Source of the DNA: Saprospiraceae bacterium
GTDB lineage: Bacteria > Bacteroidota > Bacteroidia > Chitinophagales > Saprospiraceae
NCBI GenBank assembly: GCA_013360405.1
Contig: JABWBR010000006.1
Span: forward strand, 31,589-95,588
DNA: 64,000 bases
Reading direction: 5' to 3'
Shown: positions 9,572 to 18,397 of the stretch, one piece after another
How positions within the stretch are numbered: position 1 is the first letter of the stretch
How the letters are laid out: each line of letters opens with the position of its first letter
Made by a program: the position numbers and the translations under genes
The notes under the pieces: model-generated
Seen by the model: the letters and a program-made list of their open reading frames with translations, nothing else
Database searches by the model: none
Told to the model about the DNA's origin: nothing

Positions 9572-9868
9572 ATGAGCTTTGAATCAACGCTGAACGCCAT
9601 CACAAGCAGAGCAGCCACAGCTTCCAGCCTGGGCTCTTCTCTCAAGTTCGATTTCGGCGATCAACAAATATTGCTCGACGGCACCGGCGATAGCAACGTG
9701 GTAAGCACAGAAAACAAAGACGCCGACTGCACCGTCAGCATCAAACTGGAAGACCTGGAAGCTATGATGAAGGGCGACCTGAACCCGATGATGGCTTTTA
9801 TGAGCGGAAAAATTAAAGTAAAAGGCGATATGGGAGTTGCTATGAAACTCCAGTCTTTCCTGAAGTAA
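9572..9868 (+). CDS. SCP2 sterol-binding domain protein
   Basis: 98 aa consisting only of an SCP2 fold: KFDFGDQQILLDG, the DADCTVSIKLEDLEAM segment and the closing GDLNPMMAFMSGKIKVKGD motif. SCP2 domains bind lipids or acyl-CoAs in a hydrophobic tunnel. As the last small gene of the 5.5-9.9 kb run it probably supplies or holds acyl substrates for the neighbouring enzymes (inference). Confidence 0.92.
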   Translation: MSFESTLNAITSRAATASSLGSSLKFDFGDQQILLDGTGDSNVVSTENKDADCTVSIKLEDLEAMMKGDLNPMMAFMSGKIKVKGDMGVAMKLQSFLK

Positions 9869-9950
9869 ATCGTCCTTTTTCTCTTTATTCTTCGCAAGAA
9901 GCTTTCTCTCATATATCGGCATGGGGGGGAGCCTCTACTAATTTACGCTT

Positions 9951-11285
9951 ATGCCCACCTTTAACTTGAAACCTATTCTCCTCTGGAGTGTATTGATCAT
10001 TTTTTCGCTTCTGAGCTCCGCCTCCTGCAAAAATGACGACGACGACGGCGGTATGCCCATTGCTCCCGCCTGCGACTCCACCTTCACCCCTATCGTATTC
10101 GTGCACGGCTTTCTGGCTTCAGGCGATACCTATGCCGCCCAATTCCAGCGGTTTGAATCAAACGACTACTGCTCCGGCAGGCTTTTTGCATTTGACTGGA
10201 ATACGCTGGGTACGCAGGATGCGGCCGTTCAGCAATTAAACTTATTTATCGACAATGTGCTGGCCGCAACAGGATCTGCAAAGGTCAACCTCGTGGGGCA
10301 TTCCGCAGGCGGAGGACTTGGGTATAATTATCTTTCCGATGCCTCCAGGGCAGCCAAAGTAGCACTTTACGCCCACCTGGGCAGCGGCGCACAGCCCGGC
10401 TCGGCAGGCCCCAACGGCAGTGTGCCCACACTCAATGTATGGTCTGACGGCGATAAGGTGGTGCAAGGCAATAATATTCCCGGAGCCACAAACCTCCAAT
10501 TACCCAACCTCGATCATTATCAAGTGGCTACGAGTGCCGCAACTTTCGAAGCCCTATACAAGTTTTTCAATGCCGATCAATTACCGGCCACAACAGATAT
10601 CAAGCCAGATGAAGAAGTCGTCTTGGCAGGCAGAGTAGTCACCCTCGGCGAAAACGCCCCCCAAAGCGGCGCCTCGATCACTATTTATGCACTCGACCCC
10701 GCCACAGGCAATCGCAAAACGACTACCCCCGATGCCGCACTCACCGCCGACGCCAACGGCAATTGGGGCCCTTGGCCCGCCCAAAAAAATACTTATTACG
10801 AGTTTTTCGTGAGAACAACAACCTCAGGCGATCGCCCAATCCACTATTACAGAGAACCTTTCACACGCAATAATCAACTCATTTATCTGCGTACTTTCCC
10901 TCCTCCTACTTCCCTGGCAGGGCTTCTACTTGCAGGCGTACCAAAAGACGACGATCAGAGTGTAGTAGCTGTTTTTATTGCTAATCAGGCAGCGATCGCT
11001 CAGCGCGACCAACTCAGCGTTAATGCATTTGAACTGGCTACTGCGCAATATGCCAGCGCAGAGCGCACCGCTATTGCTTTTTTCCTTTACGACAACGGTG
11101 ACGGGCAAACAAGTGGCAATACTCACGCCGCTTTCAACTTCCTTCAGGCTTTCCTTACCGGCGTGGATTATTTCATTCCAACTACTCCGCAAACGAGTGT
11201 ACAACTAAAGTTTAACGAGCGTTCGATGGCTGTCCCAAATCTTCGCTCAGAAACAGACGGCGTTATTGTAGCAGTATTCGATTAG
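9951..11285 (+). CDS. Secreted lipase/esterase lipoprotein with alpha/beta-hydrolase fold
   Basis: 444 aa. The N-terminus is a lipoprotein signal with lipobox SSASC followed by an acidic KNDDDDGG stretch. The hydrolase domain (about 40-215) starts with IVFVHGF, has the nucleophile elbow GHSAGG, a candidate acid in VWSDGDKVV and histidine in NLDHYQV. Residues about 225-440 form two beta-rich parts (AGRVVTLGENAPQSGASITI and beyond) like the extra domains of some extracellular lipases and polyester hydrolases. The 3' end overlaps the convergent heme A synthase gene by 23 bp. Confidence 0.85.
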   Translation: MPTFNLKPILLWSVLIIFSLLSSASCKNDDDDGGMPIAPACDSTFTPIVFVHGFLASGDTYAAQFQRFESNDYCSGRLFAFDWNTLGTQDAAVQQLNLFIDNVLAATGSAKVNLVGHSAGGGLGYNYLSDASRAAKVALYAHLGSGAQPGSAGPNGSVPTLNVWSDGDKVVQGNNIPGATNLQLPNLDHYQVATSAATFEALYKFFNADQLPATTDIKPDEEVVLAGRVVTLGENAPQSGASITIYALDPATGNRKTTTPDAALTADANGNWGPWPAQKNTYYEFFVRTTTSGDRPIHYYREPFTRNNQLIYLRTFPPPTSLAGLLLAGVPKDDDQSVVAVFIANQAAIAQRDQLSVNAFELATAQYASAERTAIAFFLYDNGDGQTSGNTHAAFNFLQAFLTGVDYFIPTTPQTSVQLKFNERSMAVPNLRSETDGVIVAVFD

Positions 11286-12390
11286 AAAGCAGATTTGCTA
11301 TTTGATACCTCAGGTAAATGACTACAGCCAACAACAGGATGGCAACCGCCTGGTGAAATACGCCTAAGCCGACGGGAATTACTCCTATGCTGTTGATAAG
11401 TGTAAAAATGCCTAACAGCACTTGAGTTATCAACAATGTTATTAACATTATTATTCCCAGCCTGATTTGTTTGCTTTTTGTTGTTTTTATTGTTAAAAAC
11501 GAAAACCATAAGATAATGATTGTCAACACATAAGCAGTGTTTCGATGCAATACCTGTACCAAGGCAGGCATAAAGGGAGTTTTGTCGTATTCCACAAAGT
11601 TATCCACATTCCATTGTGTAAAATCGGTTAATATGCTGGGAATGAATGCCCCATGCATATCGGGCCAGGTGGGATAAGATAACCCGGCTTTCATACCCGA
11701 CATAACCCCGCCCAAAAGGATCTGTACGATCACAAGAAAAAAAACAGCCGCCCCCCAACTCCTCGGCACGGAGGATGCCGATGACGCGGACGAAGCAAGT
11801 GATGCGGTGCCAGCGGAAGACTCAGTTAGCGCCGCCCGCTTCGGCTGCCAAACCCCGATCGCAGTCCACCACAAATACCCGAATACGGCCAGCGCAATCC
11901 CCAAATGGAGCGTCAGCTTGTAGGCGTTCACCCAGGGACGGTTGACCAACCCACTGGCTACCATGATCCAGCCAAAGCTGGCAGCTAAGGCCGCCAATAA
12001 CACCACTACCCCCAACCGTCGCATCAATAACTTGTCAATCCATCCTTTTCTCCAAAAGATCAGGAAGGGTATCAGAAATACGAACCCCATCATGCGGGCC
12101 CACAAACGATGAAAATACTCCCAGAAAAAGATGAACTTGAACTCGCCTATGCTCATTCCCTTATTGATCTGGTGATACTGAGGCGTTGTTTTGTAAAGTT
12201 CAAAAGCTTCTTCCCACTGCGCAGCAGTTACAGGTGGGAATGTGCCCGTCACAATTTCCCATTTGGTGATGGAGAGCCCCGACCCGGTTAATCGCGTGAT
12301 GCCGCCAATAACCACTTGCATAAAAACCAGAAAGACGCCGGCGAGTAGCCAATATTTTACAATGCCCGGGTAAGATGAAGGTGTTTCCAT
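11263..12390 (-). CDS. ctaA: Heme A synthase (COX15/CtaA family)
   Basis: 375 aa integral membrane protein with about eight transmembrane helices. Family signatures: GGITRLTGSGLSITKWE near the N-terminus, WEYFHRLWAR with a heme-ligand His, LHLGIAL, and HRNTAYVL in the second half. It hydroxylates the C8 methyl of heme O to make heme A for cytochrome oxidase. The long WEIVTGTFPP loop and EYFHRLWARMMG point to the eukaryote-like COX15 type also found in Bacteroidota. A Ser/Ala-rich insert (about residues 185-205) lies between the two halves. The gene reads away from the proposed replication origin. Confidence 0.93.
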   Translation of the reverse strand: METPSSYPGIVKYWLLAGVFLVFMQVVIGGITRLTGSGLSITKWEIVTGTFPPVTAAQWEEAFELYKTTPQYHQINKGMSIGEFKFIFFWEYFHRLWARMMGFVFLIPFLIFWRKGWIDKLLMRRLGVVVLLAALAASFGWIMVASGLVNRPWVNAYKLTLHLGIALAVFGYLWWTAIGVWQPKRAALTESSAGTASLASSASSASSVPRSWGAAVFFLVIVQILLGGVMSGMKAGLSYPTWPDMHGAFIPSILTDFTQWNVDNFVEYDKTPFMPALVQVLHRNTAYVLTIIILWFSFLTIKTTKSKQIRLGIIMLITLLITQVLLGIFTLINSIGVIPVGLGVFHQAVAILLLAVVIYLRYQIANLLSNRILLQ

Positions 12391-12464
12391 AACTATTTGT
12401 ATTTATGACGGAATGCAAAAGTACATGGATTTGTTCGTAGCTCAAGTCATCGGAAGGTCATAAC

Positions 12465-12915
12465 CGGGTTAATAATATTTTTATAATTTTTTTTAAAATT
12501 GCCGCTTATTATTAGCGCTGTGGATTTGTGGAAAAGCCTATGAGGTCACAAATAATTAACACAAACTCACTTTTTATGTATGGGTTATACACACGTTTTC
12601 CACATAGCTTCTGCTTGAATTTTAAGGCATTTATAAACCTCTCCACATGCTGTTGATAATTCAGTGTTCATACCCACTCATGTTATCTACATGTTAAGAG
12701 TCGGGGGAAAACGCTTGATTTGATGCGGTATTTTCACAACAACATCGCTCAGATTGGTGAAAAAAAGAAGGCGCGGTACTTTGTTGTGGATAGCAGTTGA
12801 AAACTATAGCTTTTGTTCACGCTAATCCACAATTGGTGTGTGGAAAACCCATTCGCTGAAGTGCTTGCTTTTGAGTCTTTTACAATTAATCACACTTTGG
12901 AGTGTGAATAACTTT
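12465..12915. other. Candidate chromosomal replication origin (oriC): DnaA-box cluster with AT-rich element
   Basis: This 588-bp gene-free gap holds many 9-mers close to the DnaA box TTATCCACA. Forward: TTATACACA 12585-12593, TTTTCCACA 12596-12604, TTATCTACA 12683-12691, TAATCCACA 12823-12831. Reverse: TGTGGATTT 12519-12527, TGTGGAAAA 12527-12535 and 12839-12847, TGTTGATAA 12651-12659, TGTGGATAG 12785-12793, TGTGAATAA 12903-12911. A nearly pure A/T stretch (12,469-12,500) adjoins the first boxes and could be the unwinding element. The flanking genes, ctaA and an SRAP gene, read away from it. dnaA is not in view; in many Bacteroidota it is not at the origin. Confidence 0.75.
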
Positions 12916-12978
12916 ATACTTTGACAATCATTGACTAAGTTAGCCGTATCATTTATTACTCACTAGGCACTCATTACT

Positions 12979-13659
12979 ATGTGCGGGCGTTTCTCATTTG
13001 TGGTCTCCAAGGAAAAGATCCAGCAGCAGCTGGGCGAACAAATAGATACGGGTATCAACCTACGCATAAATTACAACGTAGCGCCTACCCAGCACGCCTA
13101 TGTCATTACGAATGATAAACCACTCGCGCTACAATATTTCACCTGGGGGCTCATCCCCCATTGGTCAAATGACGGCGAAAATAGCGGCAAGCTGATTAAT
13201 GCCCGCATGGAAGGTATCGAAGCCAAACCCTCTTTCCGCGTCCCTGTGCGAAAACGAAGATGCCTGGTACTGGCCGATAGTTTTTATGAATGGAAAAACG
13301 AGGCGGGCCGAAAAATTCCTTATCGCATCGCACTCAAAAATGGCGATATCATGGTCATGGCCGGTATCTGGGATGTGTGGTACAAAGACGATTATGCCAT
13401 AAAAAGCTTTACCATCATTACCGCACCTCCCAATAAAGAAGTGGCGCCGCTTCACAACCGCATGCCGGTGCTGCTCGCCGATCGCGAAGAACAACAAAAA
13501 TGGCTGAAAGAACTTTCGCTCGAAGAAGTGCTGTCTATGTTGCATACCCCCGCAGACAACCTGCTTGAGTGCTATCGCGTATCTGAAAAAGTAAATGCGG
13601 TAAACAATAACGGTCCCGAGTTGCACCAGCGCCTCGCCGATCCACCCGCTCTCTTCTAA
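12979..13659 (+). CDS. SRAP/HMCES family protein (YedK-like, abasic-site sensor)
   Basis: 226 aa. All active-site elements are present: Cys2 in MCGRFSF, which forms the covalent bond with abasic sites, the INARMEG segment with Asn, DSFYEWKN with Glu, and LHNRMPVLL with His. The protein crosslinks to abasic sites in single-stranded DNA and shields them. It is the first gene to the right of the proposed origin and is followed 11 bp later by dtd. Confidence 0.95.
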   Translation: MCGRFSFVVSKEKIQQQLGEQIDTGINLRINYNVAPTQHAYVITNDKPLALQYFTWGLIPHWSNDGENSGKLINARMEGIEAKPSFRVPVRKRRCLVLADSFYEWKNEAGRKIPYRIALKNGDIMVMAGIWDVWYKDDYAIKSFTIITAPPNKEVAPLHNRMPVLLADREEQQKWLKELSLEEVLSMLHTPADNLLECYRVSEKVNAVNNNGPELHQRLADPPALF

Positions 13660-13670
13660 TTACCCGTATT

Positions 13671-14123
13671 ATGCGTACTGTTATTCAAAGAGTATCTGAA
13701 GCATCCGTTGCCGTAGATGGCGCCGTTGTAGCCCAAATTCAAACCGGCTTGCTGGTCTTGCTGGGCATTGAAGACAACGATACCCCCGACGATGTCGACT
13801 GGCTGGTGAAAAAGATCGCACAACTGCGCATTTTTAGCGATGCCCAGGGGCTGATGAATTTGTCTGTGATGGATGTTCAGGGCGAAATACTTGTAATTAG
13901 CCAGTTTACCCTGCATGCCAGTACTAAAAAAGGCAACCGCCCTTCTTTTATTAAAGCCGCAAAGCCCGACAAAGCTGTCCCCATGTATGAGTCGTTTGTA
14001 CAACTACTGGAAGCAGCCTCTCATTGCCCCGTCAAAACCGGCATCTTTGGCGCCGATATGAAGGTGCGCCTGCTCAATGACGGTCCGGTTACGATTATTA
14101 TGGACTCAAAAAATAAAGAGTGA
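13671..14123 (+). CDS. dtd: D-aminoacyl-tRNA deacylase
   Basis: 150 aa, the usual length. It has the family motifs ISQFTLHASTKKGNRPSF and, at the C-terminus, NDGPVTIIMDSKN carrying the cross-subunit GP motif. It hydrolyses D-amino acids from mischarged tRNAs and glycine from tRNA-Ala. It overlaps the next gene by one base (ATGA-type junction at 14,121-14,125), so the two are translated from one message. Confidence 0.96.
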   Translation: MRTVIQRVSEASVAVDGAVVAQIQTGLLVLLGIEDNDTPDDVDWLVKKIAQLRIFSDAQGLMNLSVMDVQGEILVISQFTLHASTKKGNRPSFIKAAKPDKAVPMYESFVQLLEAASHCPVKTGIFGADMKVRLLNDGPVTIIMDSKNKE

Positions 14124-14461
14124 TGACTATCCAGGAAGCGCAACACACTGTAGATGAATGGATCCGCACTATCGGCGTGAAATACTACGGCGAATTGACC
14201 AATACGGCCATCCTGATGGAAGAAGTAGGGGAAGTAGCCTGCCTGATGGCCCGGCTTTACGGCGAGCAATCATTCAAAACTCCCGAACAGGCTGACTCGG
14301 CACGCCATGACCTGGCAGATGAAATGGCCGATGTATTGTTCGTGCTGATCTGCCTGGCTAATCAAACGGGAGTGGATCTGGCCACCGCTTTTACCGCTAA
14401 TTTGAATAAAAAAACTACCCGCGATGCGGAAAGACATGCGTCAAACCCTAAATTGAAATAG
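14123..14461 (+). CDS. MazG-like nucleotide pyrophosphohydrolase
   Basis: 112 aa, starting at ATG 14123 (a GTG at 14120 is an alternative). The all-alpha MazG signature EEVGEVACLMARLYGE and, further on, DLADEMADVLFVLICLAN carry the acidic metal ligands (EExxE and ExxD). The enzyme class hydrolyses (d)NTPs or related nucleotides to monophosphates and is thought to clean the nucleotide pool. Coupled translation with dtd puts it in a quality-control operon with the SRAP gene. Confidence 0.9.
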   Translation: MTIQEAQHTVDEWIRTIGVKYYGELTNTAILMEEVGEVACLMARLYGEQSFKTPEQADSARHDLADEMADVLFVLICLANQTGVDLATAFTANLNKKTTRDAERHASNPKLK

Positions 14462-14463
14462 CT

Positions 14464-14964
14464 ATGACGGAACCTTCTTTTATCCAAAAAGAACAAGACG
14501 AATTCAAGTGGCTGGATTGGCTGCCTTTGCTGTTTATTGCTGCCGGTTTTGCAATGACCATTTTCTATTATCCCTCTTTGCCGGAAAAAATACCCACGCA
14601 TTTTAATGGACGGGGAGAACCCGATGACTGGAGCGGAAAACACACCTTGTTTATGCTGCCCGTAATTACCGCTGTGCTCTATGGCATGATCACACTTGTC
14701 ATCAGGTACGTTCCACTGAAGTATTGGAATATGCCTGTTAAAATTACGCCTGAAAATGCAGCCGTACAGTACGACTTAGCCCGCAATCTGGTGCGTATGC
14801 TGAATGTGATTGTGTCCGCAGGTTTCTGCTACATTATTTACGGTACGATACAGGTAGCCCTCCGTAAAGCAGATACGTTGAGCAATATGTTCCTCTTCTT
14901 TTTCCTTGGCGCTATCGGCTTGCTGATAGTGGGGTATTTTATTCGCGCTATGAAGTTAAAATAA
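14464..14964 (+). CDS. DUF1648 membrane protein
   Basis: 166 aa with about four transmembrane helices. The first loop has the DUF1648 pattern YPSLPEKIPTHFNGRGEPD followed by W and GK. The role of the family is not established; in Firmicutes the domain occurs in SdpI-type immunity proteins. The gene starts 3 bp after the MazG-like gene and is the last of this four-gene operon. Confidence 0.87.
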   Translation: MTEPSFIQKEQDEFKWLDWLPLLFIAAGFAMTIFYYPSLPEKIPTHFNGRGEPDDWSGKHTLFMLPVITAVLYGMITLVIRYVPLKYWNMPVKITPENAAVQYDLARNLVRMLNVIVSAGFCYIIYGTIQVALRKADTLSNMFLFFFLGAIGLLIVGYFIRAMKLK

Positions 14965-15001
14965 ACAGCGCTACGCACTATCATTTGCTGCGTAGCGCTG
15001 T
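14965..15001. terminator. Hairpin between convergent DUF1648 and DUF1501 genes
   Basis: A perfect 13-bp stem pairs 14,965-14,977 with 14,989-15,001 around an 11-base loop. It fills most of the 44-bp gap between two converging genes and could stop transcription from both sides. There is no long U-tract. Confidence 0.6.
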
Positions 15002-15008
15002 ATTAGCT

Positions 15009-16664
15009 CTAATGCAAAAGTCGTATTTTCTGACTGTAAATGCGCCCTCCGGCCTCGATACTGTACACATAAATACCGGCTACCAACCGCGCCTGGTTGC
15101 TCCTGAAAGTAACCTGGTGCGTGCCCTGCCATTGCTGGCCTTTGTAGAGCTGCTCAACCGGCCGCCCCATAATGTCAAACACCTGTATGGTTACCGGCAT
15201 AGGCTCCGGTAAGGTGTATTCAATAATAACCTGGCCATTTCCATAAAGAGCCTTGTGCTGTATGGAAGGTATGTTGCTGTAGCTCGTGGAGGTTGGCAGA
15301 CATACAAGCCCCAACTCCGGCAAGCGGGTAAATGACTGCCCCATGACCTGGTCGACTAACGCTGTGTCTATGCATAACCAGTCTTCCAACACGGTGGCAT
15401 AAATGCGCCGGAAATCAATTGCATACTGCAAATTGCCCACCACGTCTACATTCTGCAAATTGGGCAACCCACCCACAAAACCGTTGCCGTTGAGTCCGCT
15501 GCCAAACATCATAAGCGGCGCAGCAGCACCGTGGTCTGTTCCCTGTGAGGCATTTTGCTCTATGCGCCGGCCAAATTCCGAATGTGTCATGCACAATACG
15601 TCATTGTCTACTCCCCCTGCGGCAAGGTCGTCATAAAATGCTTTTACGTTTACCGCCAGGTAGTACATCAGGCTGGGATGAACGTTGTTTTGCCCGGCAT
15701 GGGTGTCAAACCCATCCACAGTGACCATATATAGCCGAGTGCCTAAACCGCCTTTTATCAGCCTGGCTACTACCGCCAATTGCTCTGCTATGTCAATGCG
15801 TAGGGGGCTGTTGTTGGGCGACTCATAGGCGCCGTTGTTGGTAGAAGCGCCATACGCATCCGCTATGGATTGGGCATAGCGGAAGGTGCTGTTGGCTATC
15901 GTCCGCATGTATGTGAGCTGCTCGCCGTAGTAACAGTCGGGCACATCCTGCGTGTCGTACAGCATGCCCGTAACCGCTATCTCCGCCAATTGCTCGGGGT
16001 TGGCGGCTATCATACTCATGTCAATTTCGTCGGGATTGGTAAATGTGATGCTGCCCCCGCCTCCGATTTGTATAGCCGGCGGCACATCCGGAGGATTGGT
16101 GGCAAATTCCGGGTATAAGTCGTTGAGCCAACGCCCCAGCCAACCCGAATCATCTACTACGTTGGAATCGCTGGCCGAAGCCCATATATCTCCCGAACGA
16201 AAATGCGATAAGTTCTGATCGGGGTATCCCACGTTGTTGACTACTTTCATGCGACCGTCCTGCCATAGCGTTTGCAATGCAGCCATGGTGTTGGGCATGG
16301 CCAGTTCATTGCTGAGGTTGATCAATTGATTTTGCGGAATGGCGATGTTGGGCCGCATCGATTGGTACATGCCGTATTGATAAGCCGGAATAATGGTGTT
16401 TACACCGTCGTTGCCGCCTTTTAACCTGATTAGTACCAGTATTCGGTCTGTATTGGTATTGCTCAGCGCGTAACTCAGCGGCGAATGCGCCAGGGCGGTC
16501 ACAGGTACTCTGCTGAGAAATAAAGACATGCCCCCGGCTATTCCGGCCGTTCTGATAAAATCGCGGCGGCTCCAGCCACGGTGATGCAGCTCATGCGCTT
16601 CTTCTCCGTGTTCCAATTTGCTGCCGTGTATTTTGGATGTATCGTTGTTATGCTGATCACACAT
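15009..16664 (-). CDS. DUF1501 protein with Tat-type signal and C-terminal T9SS-like sorting domain
   Basis: 551 aa. A twin-arginine motif (WSRRDFIRTAGIAGG, about residues 31-45) is followed by a hydrophobic stretch. The body matches DUF1501, a sulfatase/alkaline-phosphatase-like fold, with MTHSEFGRR, GTDHGAAAPLMMFG and similar phrases. The last 80 residues (IEYTLPEPMPVTIQVFD through AGIYVYSI to KIRLLH) look like a type A T9SS sorting domain. The protein would then be folded in the cytoplasm, exported by Tat and moved to the surface by T9SS. It lies just downstream of the DUF1800 gene, its usual partner. Confidence 0.9.
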   Translation of the reverse strand: MCDQHNNDTSKIHGSKLEHGEEAHELHHRGWSRRDFIRTAGIAGGMSLFLSRVPVTALAHSPLSYALSNTNTDRILVLIRLKGGNDGVNTIIPAYQYGMYQSMRPNIAIPQNQLINLSNELAMPNTMAALQTLWQDGRMKVVNNVGYPDQNLSHFRSGDIWASASDSNVVDDSGWLGRWLNDLYPEFATNPPDVPPAIQIGGGGSITFTNPDEIDMSMIAANPEQLAEIAVTGMLYDTQDVPDCYYGEQLTYMRTIANSTFRYAQSIADAYGASTNNGAYESPNNSPLRIDIAEQLAVVARLIKGGLGTRLYMVTVDGFDTHAGQNNVHPSLMYYLAVNVKAFYDDLAAGGVDNDVLCMTHSEFGRRIEQNASQGTDHGAAAPLMMFGSGLNGNGFVGGLPNLQNVDVVGNLQYAIDFRRIYATVLEDWLCIDTALVDQVMGQSFTRLPELGLVCLPTSTSYSNIPSIQHKALYGNGQVIIEYTLPEPMPVTIQVFDIMGRPVEQLYKGQQWQGTHQVTFRSNQARLVAGIYVYSIEAGGRIYSQKIRLLH

Positions 16665-16709
16665 AAGTTTTCTTTTTTTTAGATGTAGGAATGGATTTCT
16701 ATCTGTAAG

Positions 16710-18170
16710 TTACATGAGCTGAAATTCGGGAAGCCTCGAAATATGCCGCAATAACAAAGCCACCTGGATATAGGCTATGTCCCAATCCAGGTTCCATCCG
16801 GCAGAGTCGTAATAATTCTGCGGCACATCCCACTTGAATACGGCAGTGGCCTGTTCGTAACTGGCAGGATTGTTAAATCCATTCGGAAGGTAGTAATCAA
16901 CTATCTTTTGTGTGATATAGGCAGGGTCAATGGAGTCGTTGCTCAGGGTTTTGGCCAGGTTGACCAACGCTGCCTGCTGCGATTGGAATAAATAATACAC
17001 GTGATAATCCATGCCCTGCCAGCGAGCCGTGAGCGTACTGCCGTTGATCCACGAGCGGTTGCCTGCCCAACCCGATACATCTGGCGGGTTAAATAATTCC
17101 TGGCCGATGGTATAGACAAGATAAGTCACAGACAGCATGATGTCGTCGCTGGACACATACAGGCTGTTGTATCCGGAATCCTGGATAAAGGCAACCATCA
17201 TATCCGTCGGGCTTTTTACTATCGTCCCAATGACTTGTTCATCGAAGAAATGCTCACTTTTGAATAGCTGCCGAAGTACAGGCGCCAATTCCCAGTTGTG
17301 GGCCTGGAAAGTCTGGGCTAACCCATCCACGATATCTTGGTTTACTTCGTCCGGGTGGATAAACTGGCGATACAGTTTTGTGCAGATGTATTGCGCAACC
17401 TGTTCGGCTCGTTGCTCAAATATGATGTCTATAACATCGTCGTAACCCCAGTTTCCGGTTTGCCCGAATATGGTTTTCGAGCCGTTGTCGTGCAGGAAGG
17501 GAATATAGCTAATGGTGCTGCAAAAGGTAGTATACCCGTTCCACCCAGTCAAAGCCCTGGCTGTTTCTTGTATGTCGGTCTGAGTATAGCCGTTGCCCTG
17601 GCCTAAGGTAAATAGCTCGTATAGTTCTCGCGCATAATTTTCATTGGGCTCCAGACTCGTATTCTGTACGCCGTTCAAAAATACCAGCATGGCAGGTGTC
17701 TTGCCCATTTCATATACCAGCGTTTTGAAATTGCCGAAAGCATGCTGCTGTAATAAGGTGTGGTACTGATACAGTTGAGAGGGGCAAGCATAGGCTTCGT
17801 ACTTGGTGACCAGGTGGTTTGACCAAAATAAGGTCATCTTTTCTCTTACGCCGTTGCTCAGCATGGACCTAATCCAACTTACCACCCACTCAATCAGTTG
17901 CTGTTGGGTCTGTTGACCAAAATCGGTGTAGTCGTTGATGTCCCAGTCAGCCCATACCGGCGCAGGCGGCAGGGGGGTGTTGATGGCCTGGTCGATCAGG
18001 GCGTCAACCAGGGTGGCCGGCGTTTGACTCAACGCATTTTCTATCGTTTGCGGAGAAGCGCCAAAACCCAGGCGACGGTACAGGTGTAATACCTTTTTTT
18101 GATCCCACGGATTATTCGCGTCGGGAACGTAAGGCGCCAGCGTACCGGTAGCGCAATTCGTTACAAGCAT
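16710..18170 (-). CDS. DUF1800 domain protein
   Basis: 486 aa. Recognisable DUF1800 phrases include HLYRRLGFGASPQTIE near the start, NYARELYELFTLGQGNGYTQ in the middle and FNPPDVSGWAGNRSWI in the C-terminal half. The function is unknown, but the gene is very often next to DUF1501, as here (45 bp upstream of it, same strand), so the two proteins probably act together. I see no clear signal peptide at the chosen ATG; a short cysteine-containing start (MLVTNCATGTL) replaces the usual leader. Confidence 0.9.
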   Translation of the reverse strand: MLVTNCATGTLAPYVPDANNPWDQKKVLHLYRRLGFGASPQTIENALSQTPATLVDALIDQAINTPLPPAPVWADWDINDYTDFGQQTQQQLIEWVVSWIRSMLSNGVREKMTLFWSNHLVTKYEAYACPSQLYQYHTLLQQHAFGNFKTLVYEMGKTPAMLVFLNGVQNTSLEPNENYARELYELFTLGQGNGYTQTDIQETARALTGWNGYTTFCSTISYIPFLHDNGSKTIFGQTGNWGYDDVIDIIFEQRAEQVAQYICTKLYRQFIHPDEVNQDIVDGLAQTFQAHNWELAPVLRQLFKSEHFFDEQVIGTIVKSPTDMMVAFIQDSGYNSLYVSSDDIMLSVTYLVYTIGQELFNPPDVSGWAGNRSWINGSTLTARWQGMDYHVYYLFQSQQAALVNLAKTLSNDSIDPAYITQKIVDYYLPNGFNNPASYEQATAVFKWDVPQNYYDSAGWNLDWDIAYIQVALLLRHISRLPEFQLM

Positions 18171-18397
18171 AGGTGAGGGTTTAAAGTGAGAAAGCGAAAT
18201 ATGTACTTATTTTGTAAAATAATAAGTTTTTGTGTCGGCGGGTGTTCACTTGTGATTATTCCGAAAGATAGCGGGGTTGCAGCTATTATGATTAAATTTG
18301 GACAAAAATTAATGCTATCATAACGTTTGATGATTTGAATTCATTGTTTTCCATATTGTAAACCGCATTTTTTTCACCATGCAAAACTCAATTGTGT

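Noticed and set aside
12541..12960. Small genes in the gap left of the SRAP gene
   Set aside because: No frame of useful length with a start; the sequence is better explained as an origin-like region.
16985..17015. CACGTG in the DUF1800 gene as a third parS
   Set aside because: Only the central hexamer matches; the flanks do not fit TGTT/AACA. The same holds for CACGTG near 4,258, 28,137, 45,127 and 51,751.
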